Part shown: positions 1 to 8,802 of the stretch, one piece after another
How the letters are laid out: each line of letters opens with the position of its first letter
How positions within the stretch are numbered: the stretch's first letter is position 1
Origin: DATARH01 sp050246595
Lineage (GTDB): Bacteria; Pseudomonadota; Alphaproteobacteria; ATCC43930; CGMCC-115725
Direction of reading: 5' to 3'
NCBI GenBank assembly: GCA_050246595.1
Contig: JBFWVT010000005.1
Coordinates: 62,001 to 126,000 of the forward strand
Length of the DNA stretch: 64,000 nucleotides
Program-made: the position numbers and the translations under genes
Notes under the pieces: generated by a model
Seen by the model: the letters and a program-made list of their open reading frames with translations, nothing else
Database searches by the model: none
Told to the model about the DNA's origin: nothing

Positions 1-215
1 CTCGGGGGCGAGGTCGGCGGGGTCTCCGAAGGCTCGCCCGTCGGGGTCGGCCGCGAGTTCCGCCGCCGCAGCGCCGCGTCCAGCGCCAGCGCCGCGTCCG
101 CCAGATCGTGCGCCCGCTTCATCTGCGCCCGCTGTTCCGGCGTCAGTCGCGGGTCCGTCGATGCCATAAGCGCTCTCAGCCGCCCGGCGAGCAGCAAGTT
201 CCTGTCGATAGGCAT
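1..215 (-). CDS. Phage ORF starting inside the large internal-protein gene, partial
   Basis: A second reading frame opens with ATG at 215 and stays open to the left edge, giving at least 71 residues (begins MPIDRNLLLAGRLRALMAS, with a TPEQRAQMKRAHDLADAALALDAAL helix-like stretch and then a Pro/Thr-rich part). The start is preceded by GGAGGGG with a 7-base spacer, a near-ideal Shine-Dalgarno. From about 215 leftwards this frame has much higher GC at third codon positions than the frame of the large gene that covers the same bases. It is therefore probably a real gene and the out-of-frame reading the shadow here. The function is not recognised. The alternative is that the overlap reflects a frameshift in the upstream gene. 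Confidence 0.55.
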   Translation of the reverse strand, partial: MPIDRNLLLAGRLRALMASTDPRLTPEQRAQMKRAHDLADAALALDAALRRRNSRPTPTGEPSETPPTSPP

Positions 216-2541
216 CGGCGATCCCCTCCGGCGTGTCGGGCGTATCGAAATCGGGCAGCCATCCGTCATCGGCGGCCTGGCGCATCAAGGCCGCGTGTTC
301 GTCCGACAGGCGGCCGGTTTCGGCCTCGGTGCGCTCCGGCCCAAGCAGTCGCACGATGTCGCCTGCGATTTGCGCAGTGGGGCGAGGCGGTTGGGCGGTG
401 GGCCGATCCCGCCCGTATTCTCGCGCGTAACTCGCGATATTCCTCAGTAACTCTTGTGCGTCCGACGCATCGCCGGACACGCGCTCAAGCGTGTATCGGG
501 TCGCCTGCCGAAACACCGCCTCCACATCAAGGCCGGCCGCGTGCATGTCATCAAAGGCGCGCGCCAGTTTCAATACTGCCAGGCGTTCTTCCGTGCTGTG
601 CGCCTCGGCACTCTTTTCCAGCGGCGGCAAATCCCGTGCGGTCCAACTCAGCTCGCGGCCAAGCATTTCCAGATCGCCGGCGGACGCAGCGTCTTTTACG
701 GCCCCGTCAATGTCCGCCAGTTCGTTCGCGAGCCGGCGCAGTTCATCAATGTCAACAATCGCCCGGCCGTGCATTCCATAGACAATGCCCTCCCCCTCTG
801 GGCCGTACTTCTCCGTCAGTTTCTCCAATGCTTCATAGTCGGCGGCCTGCCGGGATCGCATGAGCCTCCGGGCTTCGGCAGCATCGCGACCAAAGATTCG
901 ATCGATTTCGCGTGCCTCCCATGCATGTCCCCATTCAATAAGCTGGTCCACCGCTTCGGGATCGGGCGCCCTGGCAAATCGTTTGATGTCGATGCTGCCG
1001 CCCCTGAGCGCAGCCGGCAGGTCGGCGATCATTTCCTCAACAATCAGATGTCCCGCACCTGGTTGCGGCCCGCTCGCCTGTTCGAGGCGTTCAGCCGCGG
1101 CAGGGGGAAAGTCGGCGTCTCGTGATGCTACAGTGGCTGTTCCGGAGGCAGCCGCCCCCGCAGCCGGAACACCCTCAATCGCGCCAGCGGTCTCTGTATC
1201 GCCTCTTTCGCCAATTCGGCGGAAAAACTCCTCGCGGGTGATGCCGCGCGTCGGCAGACCAAGTTCGCCGGCGAGCCGGTCGATCTCGGTATTGCGGTCG
1301 CGCGCCTCGCGGAACTCGCGGGCGGCCTCGAGGTCGCGCTCGCTGTAGACCGGCCCCTCGCGCAGATCGCGGTCGAGCGCGTCGAGCAGCGCGTCGATGC
1401 GCGGCCGCCCGCCGGTCTCCGGGTCGTTCGGCAGATAACCGGCTTCCCACGCGGCATGCGTCGCGTCGTCGAGCGACATGCCGTTGCGGTTGACCAGCCC
1501 CGGATGGCCGCGATTGTAGCCGCGCGAGGAAAGCTCGGTGCCTTCGTCGATCAGCCCGCCCTCGCTGCGCAGAAAGCTCGCCAGCCGCTGCGGTTCGCGC
1601 GGCACGCGCTCATAGGGTGTGGCGTCGCCGTCGCCCTGGCGGATGTAGCCGTAATCCGGCGGCGGCATCTCGATCGTGCGCGCGGTCTCGACCGGGCGGC
1701 CCTCGGCCAGATCGGCGACGGCGCCGCGCAGCAATGCCTCGCGCGTCTCGGGCGGGGCGGCCTCGATCCCGGCCTCGATGTCGGGCGCGCGGCGGCCGAG
1801 CACATGCAGCCCGGTGTGCAACCCGCCGCCGAACACACCGCCCAGCGCGATGTTGAGCAGCGCATCGACCGCGCCGAAATCCTCCTGGTCGTAGACCGAT
1901 ATCCCGTATTGCAGCGGGGTCAGCAGCGCCTGGCCGGCCATGCCCTCAACCGCGCCCCTGGCGGCAACGCCGGCAAAGCCGTAGCGGGCGGCCCACGCCG
2001 CGGCGCGCGCCTCGCCGACAACCGGGACAAAAGCGCTGGCGATGTTGAGCGGATCGACGATGCCGGGCAGCCCGCCGACCAGCCCCGCGCCGATCCGCGC
2101 GACGCCGCCGGTCAGCAGCCCGTGCTCGCGGCGCGCGATGATGTCCTCGCGGGCAATCGTCTCGCGCTTGCGGGCGAGCTGCTCCCGCGCCACGTCCTCG
2201 TAGACCGGCGCCGACCACGACAGGCGGCCCTTGATGCCGTAGCGTTCGTTTGCCTCGTCCGGGGTCAGAAGACGCGGCGGCGGGGTTTCGGCGTCGCGCG
2301 CGGCGAGGTCGCCGGCGATCCGGCTGTCGGCGGCGGGCGCCCACGCGGCGCTCGGCGGCGGCCGGATGCCGGCGCCGCTCTCGTCGATCATCCGGGTGAT
2401 ATCGGCGGTCGGAAACGCGTGCTCGAACCCGCCGCGCACCGATGCGCCGAGCACCTCGCCGGTGGTTGACGGCACGGCATAGGTGCCCTGCCGTTCAAGG
2501 CCGGCGCCGCCGCCGAGCGGGGCGTCGTAAAACCCGACCAT
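1..2541 (-). CDS. Large internal virion protein (gp16-like ejection protein), partial
   Basis: The frame begins with ATG at 2541, directly after the stop of the transglycosylase gene, and is open to the left edge (847 codons). Around residues 145-265 there is a long Gly/Ala/Val-rich hydrophobic stretch (GGVARIGAGLVGGLPGIVDPL, then VARGAVEGMAGQALLTPL) resembling the membrane-active part of podoviral ejection proteins. The rest is charged and helical. By position it corresponds to T7 gp16, which enters the cell ahead of the DNA; this assignment rests on gene order, not on a family signature. Codon usage between about 440 and 1200 has more A/T third bases than the flanks. The last ~70 codons before the edge overlap another likely gene, so the true C-terminus is uncertain and a frameshift is possible. 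Confidence 0.65.
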   Translation of the reverse strand, partial: MVGFYDAPLGGGAGLERQGTYAVPSTTGEVLGASVRGGFEHAFPTADITRMIDESGAGIRPPPSAAWAPAADSRIAGDLAARDAETPPPRLLTPDEANERYGIKGRLSWSAPVYEDVAREQLARKRETIAREDIIARREHGLLTGGVARIGAGLVGGLPGIVDPLNIASAFVPVVGEARAAAWAARYGFAGVAARGAVEGMAGQALLTPLQYGISVYDQEDFGAVDALLNIALGGVFGGGLHTGLHVLGRRAPDIEAGIEAAPPETREALLRGAVADLAEGRPVETARTIEMPPPDYGYIRQGDGDATPYERVPREPQRLASFLRSEGGLIDEGTELSSRGYNRGHPGLVNRNGMSLDDATHAAWEAGYLPNDPETGGRPRIDALLDALDRDLREGPVYSERDLEAAREFREARDRNTEIDRLAGELGLPTRGITREEFFRRIGERGDTETAGAIEGVPAAGAAASGTATVASRDADFPPAAAERLEQASGPQPGAGHLIVEEMIADLPAALRGGSIDIKRFARAPDPEAVDQLIEWGHAWEAREIDRIFGRDAAEARRLMRSRQAADYEALEKLTEKYGPEGEGIVYGMHGRAIVDIDELRRLANELADIDGAVKDAASAGDLEMLGRELSWTARDLPPLEKSAEAHSTEERLAVLKLARAFDDMHAAGLDVEAVFRQATRYTLERVSGDASDAQELLRNIASYAREYGRDRPTAQPPRPTAQIAGDIVRLLGPERTEAETGRLSDEHAALMRQAADDGWLPDFDTPDTPEGIADAYRQELAARRAAESAYGIDGPATDAGTAGADEAGARSGGRGAGAGRGAAAAELAADPDGRAFGDPADLAPE
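223..229 (-). promoter_or_regulatory. Strong ribosome binding site deciding a start at 215
   Basis: On the minus strand the bases read GGAGGGG, then ATCGCCG, then ATG at 215. It lies inside the coding frame of the large internal virion protein, so it marks a translation start in another frame. Confidence 0.55.
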
Positions 2542-5187
2542 CTACCGCCCCATCATCGGCGGCAGGATGGCCGGCGCTGCGGGCCGTTGCCGCGCCCCGA
2601 GCCGCTCGGCGTCGGCAAAGGCGAACTCGATCCGGCTGCCGTCGGCGCGGCGGGCCGGCACCATCGTGCCGTCGCGGAACCGCGCCATCCGCCCCAGACC
2701 GGTGTCGTCCTCGTTGACCCGCCATTCGCCCCGACGGATCGCCGACAGGTACACGTCGCGGCGCTGTTCCGGGGTCAGATCGGGGTTGCCGCCGATATCG
2801 GGAAGTTGTTCGGCCAATATCTCCCGAACAATGGCATCCCCGGCTCTGACGACCGTATCCAGGGTGCCCTTTGGCGCGCGGATCGTGCCGCTGAAATCGT
2901 ATTTGCGGCCGATCACCCCGTCATAGGCCGCGTTCAGCGCGTCGCCGGCGCCGCGGCCCTGAAACGCGTAGTAGAACGCCAGGAGCTTGACCGCGCCGCG
3001 CACCTGGTCGTAGAGCGCCGGGTCGCGCACCGTGGCGCGGAACTCGGCGAGCCGGTCCGGCAGCATGGCCTCGATGTCGCGGGCCGCCTGTTCGGCGCCC
3101 GTCCTGATCCGCTCGGCACCGCCCTTCTCGGCGATCAGCTTTAGCGTGCGCTGGAAATCGCCGCGTGCCGCCGCCTGGTCCGGGTGGTCCATCGCGGCCA
3201 GAACCTGCGTCTCGGGCGGCAGCCCGGCCTTGACCAGGTCGCCAAACACGCGCGGCCAGTACGGGCCGTACTCCCGCGCGGTGCGGTCCAGCTCGGCGCC
3301 GGTATCGACCGTCGCCGGGTCGGCGCCGACGATCCGTTTGACCAGCTCGCCGGCCTGCGCCTTCGGCAATCCGCGGCGCAGCTCGGGCGGCACCCCAAGC
3401 CGTTCCTGCTCGGCGAGGCTGGCGTCGATCAGCGCCTGCGCACCGGGTCCCGGATTGTCCGGGTCGATCGCGGCGGCAGCGGTCTGGACCGGCTCGGACG
3501 CGGCGACATACCCGGCCGGGTCTTCGAGCAGCTTCTTCTGCCGCCGCTCGACGGCGGCACGCCAGCGATCCCTATAGGCTGCCTTGCGGGCGTAGTCGCG
3601 CGGGTCGCGCAGCCCCTCGGCGATGCGCGCCGCCTGGCCGGCGATCTCCTCCGGCGAGGCCCAGCGCACCGCCGTCACCGCCTGGCCCTGTTCGCGCGCC
3701 TCGCTGATCGCGCGCAGCGTGTCCGCTGCCTTTTCGGCCGGCAGCAGGGACCGGATTTCGCTCTCGGGGGCGGTCCAGTCCTGCCCGTCGGCCAGCGCGG
3801 CGATGCCATCCTTGACCTGTCTGTTGAGCGCGGCGCGCTGCTGCGCGATCGCCTGCGACCATCGGTGATGGCGGCGGGTGAGGTCACGGATTACCCCGTC
3901 GCCTTCCTCAGGGGTCAGCCGGCCGGCGTCCACGTCGCCCTGGGTTTCGGCGATCAGCCTGTCGAGAGACGGTGCGGCGCCGGCATCAGGGGATGGGCGA
4001 TCCGCTTTTGGACTGCCGTCCTTCGGCATGTATTTCAGGTAGCCGCGGTTCTTGTACATCGTCCACGGGCGGAAATCGGTGCCGCCCTTGCTGATGTCCC
4101 AGGCCAGCTCCAGCGCGCGCTTCGGGTTGCCGAGCGCCTCGCGCGCTTTCGGGCCGTGCGCCGGCTCGTGGATCTGCGTCAAACCATAGGAGCCGCCGAG
4201 ATCGCGGTCGCCGATCGCATTCGGATTGCCGCTGCTCTCGGCCAGCGATATCGCGGCGATCGTGTCGGCCGCCTCGCCTTCAAACCCGGCATCGACCGCG
4301 TATTGCCGGATCGCGGCGAAGTCGAGCGGCCCGCCGGCCGATGTGATGCCGCCCGGTGCGCCGCCCGTGCCGCTCCATTTTTCATCGGCGGTGGCGCGAA
4401 CCCGCGCTTTCGACGCCTCCGCATCGGCGCGCGTCACGGCGCTGTCGATGCGCGCGCGCAGCCGTTCCAGGCTCGGCACGTCGAGATACTGGTCGAACTC
4501 TTTTGCCTCGAAACGCCGCTTTGTCCCGTAAGGATCGCGGTCTGCCATCTGTCCGGCCGCGCCGAACACCAGCGTTTTCGCGTAATCCTCGCGCAGCTTC
4601 TCGCGTTCGCTCGGGTTGTAGTTTCCCTTGGCGGCCTGCGCGTCGATCAGCGCCCAGCCGGCGGCGATGTTTTCCTCAAGCAGGGTCGGATCGCGGTAGG
4701 CGCCTTTGGCGAACCCCTCAAGCTGCGTGACGGTGCGGGAGCGTTCGTCCTGCACCTCCATCCCGTGCTCGAAGGTCGCGGCGCGGGCCATCATGCTTTG
4801 CCGCACCATCGCGAGACGACGGTTCAGCCGGGCGCCGACCGTCCCGTCCGGCGCATTATCGACCCGCTGCCGGATATCGGTGTCGAGCGCCTGCGCCACG
4901 CGCGTTGCCAGGCCCTTATAGTTGCCGGTCTGACGCGCCTCCTCGATCGCGTTCTGCACGGTCTCCTGGGCAAAGATGGTTCCGTCGGCCGCATGGTCGA
5001 GGCCGTACTGCTCGGCCCGGCGCGCCGCGAGCTGCGTCACGTCCTCGCCGATGCGGGCAATCGCGCCGCCCAGCGCCGCCATCGCCCGGCCCGGCGCGGC
5101 GAAGGCCTCCAGCGGCGCATAGGTCCGGTCCGGGCTGATATCCGGCGCCGGCGCCTGATAGGTCGGGATCTCGCGCGAGCGGGCCAT
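2542..5187 (-). CDS. Internal virion protein with lytic transglycosylase (SLT) domain
   Basis: The protein has 881 residues. At about residues 300-385 is a lysozyme-like SLT domain: AAISLAESSGNPNAIG supplies the catalytic Glu (residue 317), followed by GGSYGLTQIH and GNPKRALELAWDI, the usual second and third blocks. The remainder is Ala/Arg/Glu-rich helix. The role in podoviruses is local peptidoglycan opening during genome ejection, from inside the virion. In T7 this domain is at the N-terminus of gp16; here it lies mid-protein in the gp15 position. ATG at 5187 is chosen because it overlaps the preceding stop as TGATG; an upstream in-frame start at 5205 is less likely. Confidence 0.8.
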   Translation of the reverse strand: MARSREIPTYQAPAPDISPDRTYAPLEAFAAPGRAMAALGGAIARIGEDVTQLAARRAEQYGLDHAADGTIFAQETVQNAIEEARQTGNYKGLATRVAQALDTDIRQRVDNAPDGTVGARLNRRLAMVRQSMMARAATFEHGMEVQDERSRTVTQLEGFAKGAYRDPTLLEENIAAGWALIDAQAAKGNYNPSEREKLREDYAKTLVFGAAGQMADRDPYGTKRRFEAKEFDQYLDVPSLERLRARIDSAVTRADAEASKARVRATADEKWSGTGGAPGGITSAGGPLDFAAIRQYAVDAGFEGEAADTIAAISLAESSGNPNAIGDRDLGGSYGLTQIHEPAHGPKAREALGNPKRALELAWDISKGGTDFRPWTMYKNRGYLKYMPKDGSPKADRPSPDAGAAPSLDRLIAETQGDVDAGRLTPEEGDGVIRDLTRRHHRWSQAIAQQRAALNRQVKDGIAALADGQDWTAPESEIRSLLPAEKAADTLRAISEAREQGQAVTAVRWASPEEIAGQAARIAEGLRDPRDYARKAAYRDRWRAAVERRQKKLLEDPAGYVAASEPVQTAAAAIDPDNPGPGAQALIDASLAEQERLGVPPELRRGLPKAQAGELVKRIVGADPATVDTGAELDRTAREYGPYWPRVFGDLVKAGLPPETQVLAAMDHPDQAAARGDFQRTLKLIAEKGGAERIRTGAEQAARDIEAMLPDRLAEFRATVRDPALYDQVRGAVKLLAFYYAFQGRGAGDALNAAYDGVIGRKYDFSGTIRAPKGTLDTVVRAGDAIVREILAEQLPDIGGNPDLTPEQRRDVYLSAIRRGEWRVNEDDTGLGRMARFRDGTMVPARRADGSRIEFAFADAERLGARQRPAAPAILPPMMGR

Positions 5188-5675
5188 CAGAAGACCTTCG
5201 ACCAATCGACCCGGCTCAGCGCGCCAATCGTCGATCCGGCGCCGCCGAGCAAGGACGCGCCCGCCTGGTAGCTCGCGGCCGTGCCCGCCGCCTCGCCGGT
5301 CAGCGCCGCGATCTGCGCCCGGTTCATCGCCTCGGTCGCCGAGAGTTCGCCCTCGTAGAATTTGACCAGCTCGGCGAGCTTCAATTGCTCGGCGGTGTCG
5401 GCGTATACGTCCTGCGCCGTGCCGCTCGAGACGTCGATCCCGGCGGCGGCGTACCCGGCACGCTGCGCGCCCCTGAGCCTGGCGCCGGCGTAGCGCAGCC
5501 GATCGACAGCGGCGCCCGAGGATTGCAGCGCCTGCGTCGCGTTGATGACGCCGAGCTCGCGGTTGAACCCGGCCGCCTGCGTTGCCGCCCGGCCGCTGGC
5601 GCGCGCGCCGCCGGCCCCGACGATGCCGCCGATCAGACCCAGCCCGGCGCCGGCGATCGACAGCGGGTCGCTCAC
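5187..5675 (-). CDS. gp14-like internal virion protein
   Basis: This is a 162-residue protein with an N-terminal Gly/Ala hydrophobic segment (SIAGAGLGLIGGIVGAGGA) followed by Ala-rich amphipathic helix, the layout of small podoviral ejection proteins such as T7 gp14. Those leave the capsid first and lodge in the outer membrane. It starts with GTG, overlapping the previous stop as GTGA, and ends one base into the transglycosylase gene start. The assignment rests on size, composition and position rather than strong motifs. Confidence 0.6.
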   Translation of the reverse strand: MSDPLSIAGAGLGLIGGIVGAGGARASGRAATQAAGFNRELGVINATQALQSSGAAVDRLRYAGARLRGAQRAGYAAAGIDVSSGTAQDVYADTAEQLKLAELVKFYEGELSATEAMNRAQIAALTGEAAGTAASYQAGASLLGGAGSTIGALSRVDWSKVF

Positions 5676-6199
5676 GGTCTGATCCTCGCGTAGAGGTGAT
5701 AATCGGCGCCGTCCTCGCCGAACGCGGTCATCACGCCTTCATGCCCGAAACCGAGGAATTCAACCCAGCGTTCGCCGGGATCGAACCCGCCCAGCACCGT
5801 CGCCTCGATGCGCCGGAACGGCAGGATCGCAAACCAGTGCCGCGCCCAGCGCGCCGCCGCCAGCCAGTGCCGCCACTCGGCGCCGTCATGCGTCAGCCAC
5901 GCCAGCCCGCGGCCTTTCCATACCGGGACGACGCCGGCGGCCATCACGATCCGCACCCCCTCGCGCATCGCCCAGGACAGACCGGGATCGGCGCTCAGCG
6001 CCTCGGCATAGCCGGGATCGGCGAAAGAGGGCGGCGGCAGCCTTCCGAGCAATTCCGGGGTCAACGGCACGATCTCGACCCGCGGCCGCGCGAAATACCC
6101 GGTCGCCTGGATTGCCTCGCCGGCAAGGTGCCGCTCGCGCAGCGCGGCGATCGCGTCGTTGAAGCTGCCGGCGCCGTCGGCCACGGGGTCGAACTCCAT
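5672..6199 (-). CDS. gp13-like virion protein with GNAT-like features
   Basis: A protein of 175 residues. The C-terminal half (VVPVWKGRGLAWLTH, then HWFAILPFRRIEATVLGG, then EFLGFGHEGVMTAFGEDG) resembles the acetyltransferase-fold protein that precedes the internal proteins in T7-like phages (gp13 / DUF2833 type). No acetyltransferase activity should be assumed. ATG at 6199 overlaps the upstream stop as TGATG; a GTG three bases earlier is equally possible. The C-terminal stop overlaps the next start. Confidence 0.6.
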   Translation of the reverse strand: MEFDPVADGAGSFNDAIAALRERHLAGEAIQATGYFARPRVEIVPLTPELLGRLPPPSFADPGYAEALSADPGLSWAMREGVRIVMAAGVVPVWKGRGLAWLTHDGAEWRHWLAAARWARHWFAILPFRRIEATVLGGFDPGERWVEFLGFGHEGVMTAFGEDGADYHLYARIRP

Positions 6200-8799
6200 C
6201 ACGCGCTCCGCTCGTAGGCGCGGCCCTTGGCGACGATCGCCAGCACCGTCATCGGCAGCGGGTCGGACTGGCGGATATGCACCCGGTGCTCGGCGTCGTG
6301 GCCGCCGGGAAAGACCAGCCGCTCGTCACCGGTGAACAGCGGCGGCGGCGCGCCGAGCGGGTCCGCCGTCGAGCGCGGGCGCAGCCTGTCGGTGATCCGC
6401 CCCTGGCCGCCATATTCGCCGCCGACCGTCTCGAACAGCCGCAGATACAGGTGGTCGAGCCGCGCGGTGCGCCCCTGGCTGGTGCCGTCCTGCGCCGGGA
6501 TTTCGAGCGGCAGGGTTTCGAGTTCGCTGTCGTAAGGCAGACCGACCGTCACATGGCTGGCCGGGTAGGGCAGCACGATCCTGCCGCCGGTCACTCTCTG
6601 CCGCGGGTACACGGCGCCGTCGCCGAGGATCGCGACCTCCTCGCCTTCCCAGATGTCCAGCCCGCTGAATTCGTCCTGCGGCGCGGTGTAGGACCATTCG
6701 CCCGACAGAGCCGGGACCAGGCTGTCCGGCGCGCGGTAGCACAGCGCCGTGACGACAACCGGGTTGAGATAGAGGGTGACGCGGAACAGCCCGCCGTTGA
6801 TCCGCAGCCAGGTGCCGAGCTCGGCATCGTTCGCGGTCGCGGTTGCCGCGGTGAAGTTGACGACGACGGTATCGCCCGGTTCGGGCAGCACCCGGCCGGG
6901 ATCATTCTCCGGCGGGACAAACCCCAGCGCGCAGACCGTCGCCGGTTTTGTCAGGGCCGAGCTGATCGCGCCGTCGACAAACACCGCATCTTCGAGCGGC
7001 GTGTCGCGGAACGGCCGGGTCATCGTCTCGATCGTGCGCAGAGCCGCGCCGTTGACCCGGCGCAGCACGGACAGCCACAGCTGATCGTGGCTGCGGTCCG
7101 GCGCCGGGATGACCGCGTGGCTCTCGACGACGGGCGGACCGGCGTAATACGAACCGCCAAGCCGGTGCGCGTGCCAGCCGCGGATCTCCTGCTCGCGCCG
7201 ATAGGTCATCCCGGCCAGCCCACCATCTTCGGTGACGGCCCAGACAATCGAATATGGCTGCTGCGCATAGTCGGGCTGCACGATGCCGGGCAGGATCAGA
7301 TGCTCCGACAGGATTTCGATCGGCTCGCCGATATAGCCGCCGGCCTGAAACTGGTAGGTCCATTCGTAAAGCTGCGTCCCGTCCTTGCCGACGAACAGCA
7401 CCGCCTTGCCGATCCGCAGCGCCTTGGTGCCCGGTTTGGCGCCGTAGCGGGTCTCGGGATAGGCTTGCGGGGTGGTCGGCGTCACCGCGCCGCCGTCGCT
7501 CGACGACAGCACATGCTCGGCGGCGGCGGTGCCGATGCCGAGCTGCGGGATCTGCGCCGCCCCGGCCGGGGACAGCCACACCACCGTGTTGACCTCGGTA
7601 TCGTCCAGGCTGAACGTGACCGCGTTGCTGTCGATCACCTGGCCGTTTTCCTCGGTCGGGCTGAAGCTCGGGTAATCGCCGATCTCGCTGCCCCACGCGG
7701 TGCCGTCCGCCCCGCCGAAATACAGCCGCTGCTGGAAGAACGCCGCCGCGGTCGGGTACTGCGTGCCGCCGCTCCAGGCGCCGAGCCGCCAGGTGTCGAT
7801 CGGATCGGTCGAGATGAAGGCTTCGTTCATCGCCACGTCGATTGACGTGGTGCTGTTGACCGCGGTGATCGTCCCCCAGCTCCAGCGCACTTTGCCGTCC
7901 TGCGCAAAGCTCGCGGTCAGTTGCAGACCGCTGCCCGATCCGGTCGTCTCCGCCTGCGCGACCGGGCTGCTCGGCGGCGCGAGATAGGCGCCGTAATCGA
8001 TGATCGCGACACGGCTCGCCACCCCGGTATTGTGCTCGGTGATCGACACCTTGGCCGGGGTCTCGGTGATCCCGTCCGGGTCGATGACCGGCGTGCCGCC
8101 GGCCAGCGTCACCTGCTCGCTGAGCTGATAGGCGCTGCCGCCATTCGCGACCGCCGACACGGCGGACAGCCGCCAGGTTCGCTGCCGCACCCGGATCTGA
8201 CGGCTGACATCGCTCGCCGCGAAGCCGGCCCCGCCGTTGATCCCGGCGGTGCCGTCAAAAATCAGCGTCGCGGTCGCGGTCGCGGCGGACGGGGTCAGGC
8301 TCGCGCGCGGCGTTTTCGGCACCGGGAGATACGGCCCGTCCTCATTCGCGAAGACCGCCAGTTGCCAGTTCGTGTTGGCGATGCGGCGCAATTCGCGCGT
8401 CGGCACGTTCGGGTGCATGACGTAGAGGATGTCGGCCGATTGCGTAAAGGTCAGCCCGGCGAGCTGGCTCTCGCTCCACGGCGTCGCGATCTCGTAAGGA
8501 TCGAGACCGTCGAGCACCTGCCCGTCATTGGTGAAAAACCGGATGTACAGATCGCCGAATTCAAGGACGAATGCCTGATTGTCGCCAAACAGAAACCGCA
8601 CCAGCCGGTGCCGCCGGTCCTGATATTTCGCCTTTGCGACCAGCCTTGTGCCGGTGCGCCGGGTCGCGCCGCCCTGCGGCAGCACGATCATGTTTCTGAG
8701 CCTGGCGCAGGCGTTCTGCCAGCGCGCCAGATCGGCGCGCCCCAGCAGCAGCGGCGAAACCTCGCCCGCGGTGAAATTGGTCTGGATGACGGTCGGCAC
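6199..8799 (-). CDS. Tail nozzle protein (T7 gp12-like tail tubular protein B)
   Basis: The 866-residue protein has the characteristic N-terminus of this family: QTNFTAGEVSPLLLGRADLARWQNACARLRNMIVLPQGGATRRTGTRLVAKAK, then VRFLFGDNQAFVLEFGDLYIRF. The rest is beta-rich, with repeated Gly/Thr/Ser strands. In T7 six copies of gp12 form the nozzle below the gp11 adaptor, and the tail fibres attach there. The gene directly follows the gp11-like gene with a 3-base gap, conserving the gp11-gp12 order. Confidence 0.85.
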   Translation of the reverse strand: MPTVIQTNFTAGEVSPLLLGRADLARWQNACARLRNMIVLPQGGATRRTGTRLVAKAKYQDRRHRLVRFLFGDNQAFVLEFGDLYIRFFTNDGQVLDGLDPYEIATPWSESQLAGLTFTQSADILYVMHPNVPTRELRRIANTNWQLAVFANEDGPYLPVPKTPRASLTPSAATATATLIFDGTAGINGGAGFAASDVSRQIRVRQRTWRLSAVSAVANGGSAYQLSEQVTLAGGTPVIDPDGITETPAKVSITEHNTGVASRVAIIDYGAYLAPPSSPVAQAETTGSGSGLQLTASFAQDGKVRWSWGTITAVNSTTSIDVAMNEAFISTDPIDTWRLGAWSGGTQYPTAAAFFQQRLYFGGADGTAWGSEIGDYPSFSPTEENGQVIDSNAVTFSLDDTEVNTVVWLSPAGAAQIPQLGIGTAAAEHVLSSSDGGAVTPTTPQAYPETRYGAKPGTKALRIGKAVLFVGKDGTQLYEWTYQFQAGGYIGEPIEILSEHLILPGIVQPDYAQQPYSIVWAVTEDGGLAGMTYRREQEIRGWHAHRLGGSYYAGPPVVESHAVIPAPDRSHDQLWLSVLRRVNGAALRTIETMTRPFRDTPLEDAVFVDGAISSALTKPATVCALGFVPPENDPGRVLPEPGDTVVVNFTAATATANDAELGTWLRINGGLFRVTLYLNPVVVTALCYRAPDSLVPALSGEWSYTAPQDEFSGLDIWEGEEVAILGDGAVYPRQRVTGGRIVLPYPASHVTVGLPYDSELETLPLEIPAQDGTSQGRTARLDHLYLRLFETVGGEYGGQGRITDRLRPRSTADPLGAPPPLFTGDERLVFPGGHDAEHRVHIRQSDPLPMTVLAIVAKGRAYERSA

Positions 8800-8802
8800 G
8801 GC

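Noticed and set aside
108..1125. Several plus-strand frames at the left edge
   Set aside because: Antisense to the large phage gene; no ribosome binding sites, and composition is Arg/Ser/Pro-rich as in shadows.
3184..5271. 695-residue plus-strand open frame
   Set aside because: Antisense shadow of the transglycosylase gene; no motif of its own.
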